DNA from: Orientia tsutsugamushi str. Boryong | GTDB taxonomy: Bacteria; Pseudomonadota; Alphaproteobacteria; Rickettsiales; Rickettsiaceae | Assembly (NCBI RefSeq): GCF_000063545.1 | Contig: NC_009488.1 | Span: 310,001-374,000, forward strand | Length of the DNA: 64,000 nucleotides | Direction: 5' to 3' | Shown here: piece after piece, positions 8,991 through 17,897 of the stretch | How the letters are laid out: the number at the start of each line of letters is the position of its first letter | Position numbering within the stretch: the first letter of the stretch is position 1 | Position numbers and translations under genes: made by a program | The notes under the pieces: generated by a model | What the model saw: only the letters and a program-made list of their open reading frames with translations | What the model was told of the DNA's origin: nothing | The model's database searches: none

Positions 8991-9814
8991 ATGAAATTAG
9001 ATCAGATTAAAGAGTTAAAGGATGAAAAATTTCGTCGATTAACAGTAGTAAGGAAGGGAACATTCTCAAAGATGGTGGATATTTTGAGGAAAGCTGATGG
9101 TGTTAAGAAATCAAAAGGAGGGCGTAAAAATAAGCTCAATTTGGAGGAACAGTTATTGATGGCCTTAGAATACCTTAGAGAATACCGTACTTATTTTCAT
9201 ATAGGTCAGAACTATGGGATTAGTGAAAGTTCAGCATATAAAGCTGTAAAATGGGTAGAAGACACCTTAGTTAAACACCCAAACTTTGCTCTTCCAGGTC
9301 GTAAAGCTCTAATGAATAGCGATATGAATTATGAAGTAGTCTTGATTGATGCTACTGAGAGTCCAATAGAAAGACCCAAAAAAAACAAAAATTCTATTAT
9401 TCAGGAAAGAAGAAAAGGCATACACTAAAGACTCAAATAGTGGTAGACAAGAAAACATACCAAGTAATATGTACAGATTTTTCTAACGGTAAAAAACATG
9501 ACTTTAGATTATTTAAGGAATCCAAAATTCTTATCCATCCTAAGATTAAAGCGATTACTGATACAGGATATCAAGGTATACAAAAAATTCACAATAATTC
9601 TGCATTACCAAAGAAAAAAAGCAAGAAAAATCCTTTAACTAAAAATGATAAAAAGAATAATCGTAGGTTAGCAGGAAAAAGAGTTGTCAATGAAAACGTT
9701 ATTGCTATGCTAAAACGGTTCAAAATTATTGCTGACAAATATCGAAATAGACGTAAAAGATTCGGTCTTAGATTTAATTTGATCTCTGGCATTTATAATT
9801 TTGATCTACCTTAA
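8991..9814 (+). CDS. IS5-family transposase made by programmed -1 frameshift
   Basis: Transposase split over two frames: an upstream frame (8991-9428) and a downstream frame that is open from about 9387 to 9814. The first part has the N-terminal helix-turn-helix (HIGQNYGISESSAYKAVKWV) and the first catalytic Asp in VLIDATESPIERPKK. Slipping -1 at 9380-9386 gives KKKQKFYYSGKKKRHTLKTQ, the continuation found in IS5-family proteins. The second part supplies the second Asp in ITDTGYQG and the Glu in NENVIAMLKRFK. Total length is about 275 residues. All three DDE residues are present, so this copy looks competent and may also mobilise the MITEs. Confidence 0.88.
9380..9386 (+). promoter_or_regulatory. 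Slippery heptamer A AAA AAC for -1 frameshifting
   Basis: The heptamer lies in the zero-frame phase required for tandem slippage (X XXY YYZ). The run is eight A then C, at 9378-9386. The downstream frame then reads CAA AAA TTC TAT. The outer copy has the same junction region, so the split arrangement is ancestral to the element and is not a sequencing error. Confidence 0.8.
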
Positions 9815-10305
9815 CCAGTTTCGAAAGAGGTCTAATTTTTGTTTTTTTTATGTCTTTCTATAGGAGTCTCAGTAGCATCAATCAAGACTACTTCATAATT
9901 CATATCGCTATTCATTAGAGCTTTACGACCTGGAAGAGCAAAGTTTGGGTGTTTAACTAGTGTATCTTCTACCCATTTAACAGCTTTATATGCTGAACTT
10001 TCACTAATTCCATAGTTCTGAACCTATATGAAAATAAGTACGGTATTCTCTAAGGTATTCTAAGGCCCATCAATAACTGTTCCTCCAAATTGAGCTTATT
10101 TTTACGCCCTCCTTTTGATTTCTTAACACCATCAGCTTTCCTCAAAATATCTACCATCTTTGAGAATGTTCCCTTCCTTACTACTGTTAATCGACGAAAT
10201 TTTTCATCCTTTAACTCTTTAATCTGATCTAATTTCATTATTACTTCAAATCAGATTTTTATAACACCATTTTACATCATTGTATAGTTTCGAAAGAAGT
10301 CTATT

Positions 10306-11252
10306 ATTTCTTTTCTTGATTCTTAACACGGTATCTAAAATTGATGACTTTTTTGCTAAAAATGCTGAATTAGTCTTATCTGAAGCGTTGAAGCTATATC
10401 AGGATGACAAAGAGATATCATAAAACTAATTCATACAATCATTTACTCTGATAATAGACAATTTGCAAAAGCTTTTAGAAACACAGCTGTATCAGGTATT
10501 ATAAGCGAAAGCGCTCCTGAAACTTCTGCAGGAATTCAATCTACTCTTGGAAAAATATTACTTCGCTACAATATTTAAAGCCTGGAGGTAGTTTTAGCAT
10601 AAAAGAATGGTTTAGTAATTCAAATGAAACTGGCTGGCTATTTATCACAGCTAATCCAAGTCAAAGAGCTACTTTACAGCTACTTATTTCAGCCTGGATA
10701 AGCATAGCTATCAAGGCTTTGATGTGTAGAAATCCTAATCATGATAACAAAAACATGTGGTTTATACTTGATGAACTGCCAGCTCTACAAAAAGTTTCGT
10801 CTTTACCAGTTGCTTTAGCTGAAAGTAGAAAGTATGGAGGCTGCTTTGTTGCTGGATTGCAGAACATTCATCAATTAGAAGCAATATATGGGGCTGCTGA
10901 ATGTGCTTCTATGCTTGATTTGTTTAATAGTAAATTTATTTTTCGAGTTAGCGATCAGGTTACAGCTTATAAATCAGCATTAACACTAGGTGAGCAAGAA
11001 ATTATTGAAACTCAAGAAAACTTGTCATATGGCTCAAATACTATGCGAGATGGAGTAAATATGAATAATGTTGAGCGTAAAAAGCTTTTAGTTATGCCAT
11101 CTGAAATTATGAACCTACCAGACCTAACTTGTTATGTAAAGCTTGCTGGTAACTTTCCTATCACAAAACTAACTATGCAGCTACAAAACTTAAATATAGC
11201 TTTTGTTTTGGGATATACATTGCTCAAAAAACTTAAGTTAGTGGATTATTAA
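10306..11252 (+). pseudogene. traD: TraD coupling protein, C-terminal half (broken)
   Basis: Continuation of the traD gene after the stacked insertions. Pieces: DDFFAKNAELVLSEALKLY at 10340-10400, then a stop; FAKAFRNTAVSGIISESAPE with QSTLGKILLRYN; GSFSIKEWFSNSNETGWLF; and from about 10580 a long open piece with the Walker B segment MWFILDELPALQK, ESRKYGGCFVAGLQNIHQLE, the SYGSNTMRDGVNMNN segment and MNLPDLTCYVKLAGNFP. The order and motifs follow F-type TraD closely. Stops near 10425 and 10578 and the missing C-terminal tail make it a pseudogene. Confidence 0.85.
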
Positions 11253-11260
11253 TTTAAAAG

Positions 11261-11440
11261 TTAATAATCCATGTTATTTTTTACATTAACCACTTCTTCT
11301 TTTGATAACCCAGTAGTTTCAGAAATAAATTCAACTGAAAAGCCAGCTTTTAATAAGTTCCTTGTAAGCTCTTGTGCAGCTTCAGCTCTGCCTTTAGCTA
11401 TGCCTTCGTCATATATTGTGCAGCAATTGTTCCCATAATC
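11261..11440 (-). pseudogene. C-terminal fragment of an Rpn/PD-(D/E)XK family nuclease-transposase
   Basis: About 58 codons on the minus strand reading IYDEGIAKGRAEAAQELTRN, then LLKAGFSVEFISETTGLSKE and EVVNVKNNMDY before a TAA at 11261. This tail, a DEGI.KG hinge followed by a short helical LL..G.S.E.I...TGLS.EE module, closes Rpn-type (YhgA-like) recombination-promoting nucleases. The nuclease core is missing: the fragment stops at about 11440, where ankyrin sequence on the other strand begins, so a recombination joint lies there. Confidence 0.65.
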
Positions 11441-12108
11441 CTTTGGATATGCAGATATTGTAGAGCTTTTATTGAAGCATAGTTCTGATGTTATTAATTT
11501 ACTTAATCAGAATAAATGTACAGCTTTACATTATGCTGCTTTGCATGGTAACATAGGTAGAGTATAAAGTTACTGTTAAAGTATAATTCTAAAATTAGTA
11601 ATTTACAGGATATTTGTGGAAATACTGCTTTGCATTATGCTGCTGCCAGATGTCACATAGACAGTGTAAAGCTTTTGTTGAATCATAATCTTGAAATTGA
11701 ATTACAGGACTATCTTTATATTGATATTATTAATAATAATGCATTAAATACATATGAAAAAGAAGTGGTTGAATTATTCATAACTCATGCTGTAAAAGAC
11801 ACTTTAGTAAAGATATTAACTCAAAAATTGTTACACAGAATACAAATTTTATACAAAATTCACCAAATTTAAACGAATTAGCTCAAAGATGTGAACAAGA
11901 AATACAAAAGATGCAAAATATTAAGATTGGTAGCAGCAATGAAACTATATATAGTATGTACTTATTACCAAATAATACTAACGTACTAGCAAGATATTCA
12001 AATAATCTTGAAGTCCTAGATTGGTATAAAAATTCTAAACAAGAATCTCCTATATATGGACCTGAAATCGCAAGAACAATTAAGAATGGAACCAATAGAA
12101 AAAATTAG
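11441..12108 (+). pseudogene. Ankyrin-repeat protein remnant
   Basis: Fragment of an ankyrin-repeat protein lacking its start. Repeats read GYADIVELLLKHSSDVINLL, then NKCTALHYAALHGNIGRV before a frame break at about 11563, then GNTALHYAAARCHIDSVKLL. The distal part (from 11883, another frame) is a non-repeat tail with LNELAQRCEQEIQKMQN and ends at the TAG at 12106. Orientia ankyrin proteins are type I secreted effectors and frequent RAGE cargo; this one is disrupted by at least two frame changes and a missing 5' end. Confidence 0.75.
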
Positions 12109-12109
12109 T

Positions 12110-13805
12110 CGACATCTTTATTACGTACTGTAATTACCAATTTTTCATGTGGTTTAAACTTGCTTAGACTCCAGTTGTATATTAACTTACTCATTGAGTC
12201 CTGCAACGTATTATCAAACTTAACGCAGTTATTTTGCCTCAGGTAAGGTTATACCGCTTAAAATATTACTCTCAGCAAACTTCATTGCTACCTCTCTGCT
12301 CCAGTTTTCACTTTGTCTTCGAATATTCACTAAAACATGTGAACCGAAAATATTACTCAGAATCTCAAACATTCCGCCTCTTTCTATTGAAGCTAACTGC
12401 TTTTCATCCCCAGCGAGTATCAGTTGACAATTATTGTTTCTAACTACTCTAAATAGCTCTGCCTAAGCTTTAGTACCTACCATTCCAGCTTCATCTACTA
12501 CTATTAACCTATTTTGCATAAAAATTTTTTTCGATTATACAAAAATCCCTTTACTGTATAGACATCTGTATAACCTTTGTTCTTCAGCTCTGATACTGCC
12601 TTATGAGTGGGAGCAAGGCCAATAACTTTTTGTCTACAATTTGTTGCAAGCTCATACGCTTTTGCTAAAACATAAGATTTTCCTGTACCAGCTCTTCCTC
12701 TTAAGACTTTAACTCCACTAGTGCTAAGCAAAATATGTCTTAGAGCTTGTTTCTGTTCTTCACTAACATTTGTTAGTCCTTCTATATCGCTTTTAAGATT
12801 GTAAATATCGTTGTAATAAACCTGATCATTGATTTTATTAGCTATTCTGATTATTCTCGTCTCCTCATTTCGAACCTCAGTTGTAGTAAAATATTTGCTA
12901 CTTTCACCATCATCATGGTATAACTCTAGTATTCTATTTGAACTAAGTACTTGCTGAACTAACAGTTTCATTTCTGCTTTCGCTGAATATATGGTATATC
13001 TTTTACTGCTTTTTCGATATCCTGCTTAAGTAAAAATAGATTTGTAATGTGTTATAGAGAATCCGTTATTACATCAGCATCCTTAATAATTTTTAAATTA
13101 GCCTCTTTACGTAACTCATTTTCATTTGCTGCTTCATTAATTAAACTTCTAATTCTAGTAGGCACAATATGCTTTTGCAGCACTGCACTTATCTCGCCAA
13201 CTCTATTTGATAAGCCTAATTTAGCGAAAAACGCATTAATTATTTCTTTTTCATGAATCATCTCAGAATCTTGAATAACAAACTTTTTGCCATTAACTGT
13301 TCTGAATTTAGGCTCTAAGTCAACAGCTTTAGCTCTCAATTCTTCACCATTCTCTTTAAATCTTCTTGGTAGTAACCAATATATGTGCATGCCAGTTTTT
13401 ATCTCCTGTATGAGGCTTATGAATATCTCTATCTGCACTCCAAGACCATTTTGCACAACATTCCATTGCATCAACTATTTCATGTGTAATCTTTATTCTA
13501 TCTTCTAAATTCAACTCCTTATCGTCTGGCAATGCTATTACTATATCCTTCAACAACTTACTATTTTCTCTTTTTTCTGTTCGTTCCACCTCATTCATTA
13601 ATGTTTGAATATTCTTGAATTTTTGATTTACATAAGCTGGTATCAGTACTGTATGATATACGTTATCTTTCTTACGAGAGAAGTTATACCTTATATTTGT
13701 CTTCTTGTTTTTAACAATAGTTCTTGCATTATACACTGCCTTACAACAACTATTACATCCTTTACTTCTACTTAAAAATTCAATCCTTGCAAACTGTATC
13801 GCCAT
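12110..13805 (-). pseudogene. traA: Ti-type TraA/MobA relaxase-helicase (broken)
   Basis: Minus-strand remnant of a relaxase fused to a RecD-like helicase, the protein that nicks and unwinds element DNA in RAGE. The relaxase part starts at ATG 13805 (MAIQFARIEFLSRSKG) and includes NWHAHILVTT, the HxH metal-binding motif; the frame shifts near 13360. The helicase part (12504-12971) carries the Walker A GRAGTGKSYVL and LAPTHKAVSELKNKGY. After a further stop come LIVVDEAGMVGTKA (Walker B), NCQLILAGDEKQLASIERGG and SKFKPHEKLVITVRN near 12130. Stops and frameshifts at about 13050, 12505, 12463 and 12230 kill it, and it is cut off at 12110 by the ankyrin remnant. Confidence 0.82.
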
Positions 13806-13950
13806 CTCAACACCAATTCTCACCTTAGTTTTTTAAGTTAGCATGATTTTTTTGGTTTTGCTAGCACAAACTGCTTTTTGTTAACACTAGATCAGCTAAT
13901 GAGTACTCATTTTTTAGCATCGCTCTTTATGGAGCGCATATTGCGTATAA

Positions 13951-14045
13951 GCTTATTCTTTAATAAAGCTTCTAACCTTGGATTCACGTTTTTTTGACTA
14001 TAATTATTTGATGTTGGTTTTTGTCGGTGCGTTTTTTTTCTTTAC
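13951..14045. repeat. 95-base dispersed repeat, copy 1
   Basis: Shares about 90 percent of positions with 30485-30577, in the same orientation, including GAATTCACG- or GATTCACG-like core, TTTGACTATAATTATTTGAT and a T-run. Read on the minus strand, copy 2 is open for about 40 codons (SQKNVNSKLEASLKNKLKLA), so this may be the tail of a lost coding sequence of the conjugative element. Family not recognised. Confidence 0.6.
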
Positions 14046-14279
14046 TAGAATTTCATTACCATTTGAAAAATCTGTACATATTACTTGCATTACTTTCTTA
14101 TCTATTTCTCTAAAAAAATCTGCCATCTGTAGCCTATTTTATTTGCTGATACTTCTGTATAATATATATTTTTAAAATCTCTGCATGCATTATCTATTAC
14201 TCTAACTTTCATTCATACAGCTACTCTACTTTTTATTTCTCTACTTAATCAAAATATATATTTTCTTGAAACTATACTA

Positions 14280-14328
14280 TATCATATTAATAACTGAAAA
14301 ATTATATTATACAGTTATTAATATGATA
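14280..14328. repeat. 17-bp perfect inverted repeat
   Basis: TATCATATTAATAACTG at 14280-14296 is repeated as its exact complement at 14312-14328, with a 15-base AT-only loop. It lies about 195 bases upstream of apaG with no T-run after it, so it does not look like an intrinsic terminator. It could be a protein-binding palindrome or a remnant of an insertion end. Confidence 0.6.
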
Positions 14329-14522
14329 ATAATGATATAATGCAATTAAACCCTAAAACTGATAAAGTTAGATTATATCAGAACTATTGCAATCTTATTC
14401 TGATTTGTTTTTTACTTTAAATGTGACTTTTTGATGTTTTTGCATAAGTTTTGTCAATTTTTTAGTAGTTTAATTAAATTATATTATTATTATTTTATTA
14501 GTATCATTGAAATTATAATATA

Positions 14523-14948
14523 ATGAATATAGAGAATCATCAATTTAATGGATTTCATGCTTTAACAGCTGATATATTGGTAACTGTAAGGCCAGCTTTT
14601 TATCCTGAAGCATCTAATAGATTACGTTCTATATATGTATGGCTATATAATGTCCGAATCAAAAATTTAAGACAGAATCCTGTACAATTATTAAGTAGAT
14701 ATTGGCAAATATATGATTCTAGTAGTACAGTTGAAGAAACAGAAGGAGAAGGAGTAGTAGGTCAGCAGCCTGTCTTAAATTCTATGGAAGTTTTTGAATA
14801 TGTAAGCCAAACCAGGTTATTTACTAATTCTGGTCTTATGAAAGGAAAATACACTATGCTGGATAAGTCATCTTTGGAAAAATTCAAAGTTACAATACCA
14901 ACTTTTTCATTTGATGTCGACCTATTAAATCCCAAGTTTAAAAACTAA
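14523..14948 (+). CDS. apaG: ApaG-domain protein
   Basis: 141-residue protein with a full ApaG fold, a fibronectin-III-like beta sandwich. Visible signature: VWLYNVRIKNLRQNPVQLLS, RYWQIYDSS, then GEGVVGQQPVLNSMEVFEYV, and a closing MKGKYTM...F.V.IPTFSFDV pattern. Bacterial ApaG has been linked genetically to divalent cation efflux and Ap4A levels; its biochemical role is not settled. Length is slightly above the usual 120-130 residues because of an N-terminal extension (MNIENHQFNGFHALTA). It stands alone between a decayed mobile region and pleD on the opposite strand. Confidence 0.93.
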   Translation: MNIENHQFNGFHALTADILVTVRPAFYPEASNRLRSIYVWLYNVRIKNLRQNPVQLLSRYWQIYDSSSTVEETEGEGVVGQQPVLNSMEVFEYVSQTRLFTNSGLMKGKYTMLDKSSLEKFKVTIPTFSFDVDLLNPKFKN

Positions 14949-15333
14949 TATAACATGATCAGTTGTGAGATATTAATATTTTCTTGTTGCAATCATAATT
15001 ATTTTAGGTAACATTAGCGTATGTTTGTCACTTTTTAACAATTCTAACTCCAGAATAGGATAAGTGAAAGTATGAAAAGTATAATACAGAATGCCTACAA
15101 AGAATAATCAGTTATTAAGCATCGTTTTTATAATATACTTTACAAAGTGTAACTACCTTCCAGAATTAAGCGCTATATCGAACTCTGGTTAAAATTAACT
15201 TAATATACTCAAAATTAACATTATACAAAGTTTAATCTTTTACTTAATCTTAATGCTTTTTGATATATGACTTTATGACTTATAGTTAACTTATGACTTA
15301 TAGTTAACTTTGGTCAATTTGTTACACTTAATT
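14949..15333. other. Convergent intergenic region apaG/pleD
   Basis: 385 bases between two convergent genes. No open frame with resemblance to a protein family. It contains an 18-bp tandem duplication at 15273-15308 just beyond the pleD stop codon. No strong terminator hairpin was found. Confidence 0.6.
15273..15308. repeat. 18-bp tandem duplication
   Basis: TTATGACTTATAGTTAAC occurs twice head to tail, perfect. It lies 26 bases downstream of the pleD stop and could vary in copy number between strains. Confidence 0.8.
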
Positions 15334-16803
15334 TTACCTAAATAGAGCCCATACTTGATTTCTACCATAATGTTTGGCATTATAAAGTGCTTTGTCAGTT
15401 CTGCTAATTAAAGCATTAGCATCTTCTGGTGGATCGTACTCAGTGATTCCTATTGATATAGTTTGCTTAAGTTGAAGTTTTAGATTAGAAATGATAAAAT
15501 TGTGTGTTTCAATTTTAATTTTAATTCTATTTGCCAATGCTATTGCCTTTTGCTGATCAATATCATCATCGTAGATAGTAATTATAAACTCTTCCCCACC
15601 ATATCTTGCAATTAAGTCAGTAACTCTGATATTAGTCTCTATAATTTTGACAGAAGCCTTTAATACTTCATCACCTACTTGGTGTCCATAAATGTCATTT
15701 ACCATTTTAAAATGATCAAAGTCTATCATTATTAAAAACAGTGACTTATTACTGTCTTTAGCATCATTAATAAGTTGATTAATATGACTGTCAAAGTATC
15801 TACGATTAAAAATATTAGTTAATCCATCTTTTGCTGCTAAGTTTAACCTATTATCTAGATCTTGCTTTAGTTGATCTTGATATTGTTTACGTCTTAATTG
15901 AGTTTTAATTCTTGCTAGTAATTCGTTATTGTCAATTGAGTAAGGAAAGAAATCATTTATTCCCATTTCTAATCCCTTAAGTAGTTTATCAGTACTAATA
16001 TCATCATGATCTCTGTTTTCCAATGAATCTTCAGTTAACAGTATAAATGCTGATTGCTTTAATTCATCTTTAGACCGTAAAATTGCATATACTCTTAATG
16101 GATCTTCTAATATAATTTGGTTATTAATTATTAACAAATCTGGAACCAAGCTAGTAGCTATTTTCTCTAAATCTGTTAATAACTTATTTTTGTTATCTGT
16201 ATAATTTATACATTCAAATAACTCAACTTTTTTAGTAAGGCATGTTATTATTTCTGAGATGCGATTGAACCATATAGCATCATCATCGATAATTAAAATT
16301 GTACTATTTGAAAAATCATTACTTTGTTTAAAACCAAGTGTAGTACCAACCTTATTAGCGTTAAGAAATTCAGAATCATTATTATTAATTTGATTGTAAG
16401 TTATGCTGCGAAGTTTTATTTGATTAGAAACTGCCTTCATACGCACTAATGATTTTACTCTAGCAAATAAAGAAATATCTTCTATTGGTTTAGTTAAAAA
16501 TTCATCTGCTCCACATTCAAGACCTTTAACTTTATCCTCAATATCTGATAGCGCAGTTATTATGATTACAGGTATATGAGCAGTATCTTGATTAGACTTT
16601 ATGGCTTTGCAAAGTTCAAAGCCATCCATACCTGGCATCACAATATCAAGTAATACAACATCTATTTTAATAGCTTCAAGTATTTTAATAGCTTCTTGTC
16701 CATTAGCAGCGGTGTATACAGTATAATATTCTGTTAATAACTTTGTTTCTAAAAGCTTTCTATTATATTCTAAATCATCAACAACAAGTATTGCAGCAGT
16801 CAT
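15334..16803 (-). CDS. pleD: PleD-type response regulator, diguanylate cyclase
   Basis: 489-residue protein with two receiver domains and a GGDEF domain, the PleD layout. The first receiver has acidic residues in ILVVDDLEYNRKLLE, the phospho-acceptor Asp in VDVVLLDIVMPGMDG (around residue 53) and the conserved Lys in FLTKPIED. The second receiver (about 165-305) is degenerate at the acceptor site, as in the family. The C-terminal cyclase domain carries DGLTNIFNRRYFD, the magnesium-binding IDFDHFKMVNDIYGHQ segment and the active-site loop RYGGEEFIITIY, so GG-EEF is intact. It makes cyclic di-GMP, and is one of the few c-di-GMP enzymes in Rickettsiales. Monocistronic; convergent with apaG. Confidence 0.96.
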   Translation of the reverse strand: MTAAILVVDDLEYNRKLLETKLLTEYYTVYTAANGQEAIKILEAIKIDVVLLDIVMPGMDGFELCKAIKSNQDTAHIPVIIITALSDIEDKVKGLECGADEFLTKPIEDISLFARVKSLVRMKAVSNQIKLRSITYNQINNNDSEFLNANKVGTTLGFKQSNDFSNSTILIIDDDAIWFNRISEIITCLTKKVELFECINYTDNKNKLLTDLEKIATSLVPDLLIINNQIILEDPLRVYAILRSKDELKQSAFILLTEDSLENRDHDDISTDKLLKGLEMGINDFFPYSIDNNELLARIKTQLRRKQYQDQLKQDLDNRLNLAAKDGLTNIFNRRYFDSHINQLINDAKDSNKSLFLIMIDFDHFKMVNDIYGHQVGDEVLKASVKIIETNIRVTDLIARYGGEEFIITIYDDDIDQQKAIALANRIKIKIETHNFIISNLKLQLKQTISIGITEYDPPEDANALISRTDKALYNAKHYGRNQVWALFR

Positions 16804-17169
16804 ACTACAGAAAGAAATAATGGCATTGGATCATGATATCACTATTGGTACTATCATTCTACTACATTAACTATATAATAAATATTACGATAATAAATAT
16901 AATACATTTAATTACATGTGTAAGCTAAATTAAGTATTTTATAATTAATTTTATTATTGTATGATATTACTTTTTATTGTATATTTTAGCACAATTTAAA
17001 GATAATATAAGGTTTTTTATATTTAATATTAAGAATAAAACAACAGCAATTTTTTTATGTACTAACATATTATGTATTACATGCTTAATATGCCAGTTTA
17101 CATCAACATTAAGCAATTAGTCTCTTTTCAAAAATTAGCAATGAGTTTTATTTACACTATATTTCAAAT
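16804..17169. other. Intergenic region between pleD and tRNA-Ser
   Basis: 366 AT-rich bases between divergent transcription units (pleD leftward, tRNA-Ser rightward). It must contain both promoters, but I could not single out convincing -35/-10 pairs. No protein-coding frame is credible. Confidence 0.55.
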
Positions 17170-17258
17170 GGAAAAGTGGCCGAGTGGTTTAAGGCGCATG
17201 CCTGGAAAGCGTGTTTACGTTAACCGTATCAGGGGTTCAAATCCCCTCTTTTCCGCCA
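17170..17258 (+). tRNA. tRNA-Ser (anticodon GGA)
   Basis: Class II tRNA with a 7-bp acceptor stem GGAAAAG/CTTTTCC, D-arm GTGGCCGAGTGGTTTAAGGC, anticodon loop with GGA in CCTGGAAAGC, a long variable arm and the T-arm GGGGTTCAAATCCCC. Discriminator G, and CCA is encoded at 17256-17258. It lies 26 bases upstream of ubiX. Confidence 0.97.
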
Positions 17259-17284
17259 TTTATCATTCATTATAGTATATAGTA

Positions 17285-17848
17285 ATGTATAAACAAAATA
17301 ATATTGTTGTTGCTATTACTGGAGCATCTGGAGCAATATTTGGTATTAAAGCTCTTGAGTTGCTAAAAAATCATGGTATTGCTACTCATTTAATTATCTC
17401 TAAGGCAGCTGCATTAACTATCTCAATTGAAACTAAGTTTACGATTAAGGATGTTATAAAGCTATCTACTTTTTATTATAAAAATTCTGATATTGCAGCT
17501 GCAATATCTAGTGGGTCATTTAAAACTTGTGGTATGATTGTTGCTCCTTGTAGCGCTAAAACGTTAACTTCCATTGCTCAAGGATATGAAGATAATTTAA
17601 TTGTAAGAGCAGCATCTGTTAATCTAAAGGAAAGACGACGCTTAGTATTAATGTTTCGAGAATCTCCATATCACATAACACATTTGGAAAATATGAGCAA
17701 AGTAACAAATATTGGAGGAATAATAGTACCACCTGTACCTGCATTTTACAATAAACCGGCAGATATTGAAGATATTATTGAATACTCTGTTGGCAGAGCA
17801 CTTGATTTATTTGACTTAGATATTAACCTTAATAGGTGGAAATCATAA
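17285..17848 (+). CDS. ubiX: Flavin prenyltransferase UbiX
   Basis: 187-residue flavin prenyltransferase, which attaches a dimethylallyl group to FMN to make the prenylated cofactor needed by the UbiD decarboxylase of ubiquinone synthesis. Motifs: [20 protein letters not shown] at the N-terminus (phosphate-binding), the [20 protein letters not shown] segment around residue 82, [13 protein letters not shown] near 120 and [12 protein letters not shown] near 150. Length is typical. It follows tRNA-Ser closely on the same strand and may share its promoter. Confidence 0.95.
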   Translation: MYKQNNIVVAITGASGAIFGIKALELLKNHGIATHLIISKAAALTISIETKFTIKDVIKLSTFYYKNSDIAAAISSGSFKTCGMIVAPCSAKTLTSIAQGYEDNLIVRAASVNLKERRRLVLMFRESPYHITHLENMSKVTNIGGIIVPPVPAFYNKPADIEDIIEYSVGRALDLFDLDINLNRWKS

Positions 17849-17897
17849 TTTTCCAACAGTTTGATATTTTATGTTTGATAAATGTAAACAATAATAA

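Larger units (their letters stand above)
8927..9833 (+). mobile_element. IS5-family element, inner intact copy (907 bp)
   Basis: Complete insertion sequence nested inside a copy of itself in the opposite orientation. Ends are AGACTTCTTTCGAAAC and GTTTCGAAAGAGGTCT, imperfect terminal repeats of about 16 bp. It is flanked by AAT at 8924-8926 and 9834-9836; removing the element and one AAT restores the outer transposase sequence exactly as seen at 9385-9400 of the inner copy. Its 3' end is the source of the five 143-bp MITEs described elsewhere in this window. Confidence 0.93.
8503..10238 (-). pseudogene. IS5-family transposase of the outer copy (disrupted)
   Basis: Transposase gene of the outer element, start ATG at 10238 and stop at 8503. 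It is broken twice: an extra C near 10067 relative to the inner copy shifts the frame after about 57 codons, and the inner element interrupts it between 8926 and 9834. The distal part retains the KTQIVVDNKTHQVICTDFS region, the ITDTGYQG motif and the NENVIGMLKRFK motif of the DDE domain. It cannot make a functional protein. Confidence 0.9.
8484..10302 (-). mobile_element. IS5-family element, outer copy, interrupted by an inner copy
   Basis: Minus-strand insertion sequence with ends AGACCTCTTTCGAAAC at 8484 and GTTTCGAAAGAAGTCT at 10302, flanked by a 3-bp direct repeat ATT (8481-8483 and 10303-10305). Removing the inner element and one copy of its target duplication leaves about 909 bp, nearly the same length as the inner copy. 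The 3-bp A-N-T duplication agrees with the ISL2-like part of the IS5 family. It landed in the right end of the IS110-type element. Confidence 0.9.
13824..14522. other. Gene-poor AT-rich stretch with remnants
   Basis: No intact gene. It holds a 95-base segment shared with 30485-30577, a short piece near 14066-14100 whose minus strand reads QVICTDFS-like as in the IS5 transposase (a different, very degraded transposase fragment), a small hairpin CGCTC/GAGCG at 13921-13936, and the 17-bp inverted repeat at 14280-14328. The last 190 bases before apaG are featureless and probably contain its promoter. Confidence 0.55.

Noticed and set aside
11883-12095. Minus-strand 70-codon hydrophobic open frame
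   Set aside because: Antisense to the ankyrin-protein tail; no start signal or family resemblance.
17072-17275. 67-codon open frame overlapping tRNA-Ser
   Set aside because: It runs through the complete tRNA gene and has rRNA/tRNA-like composition; the tRNA explains the sequence.
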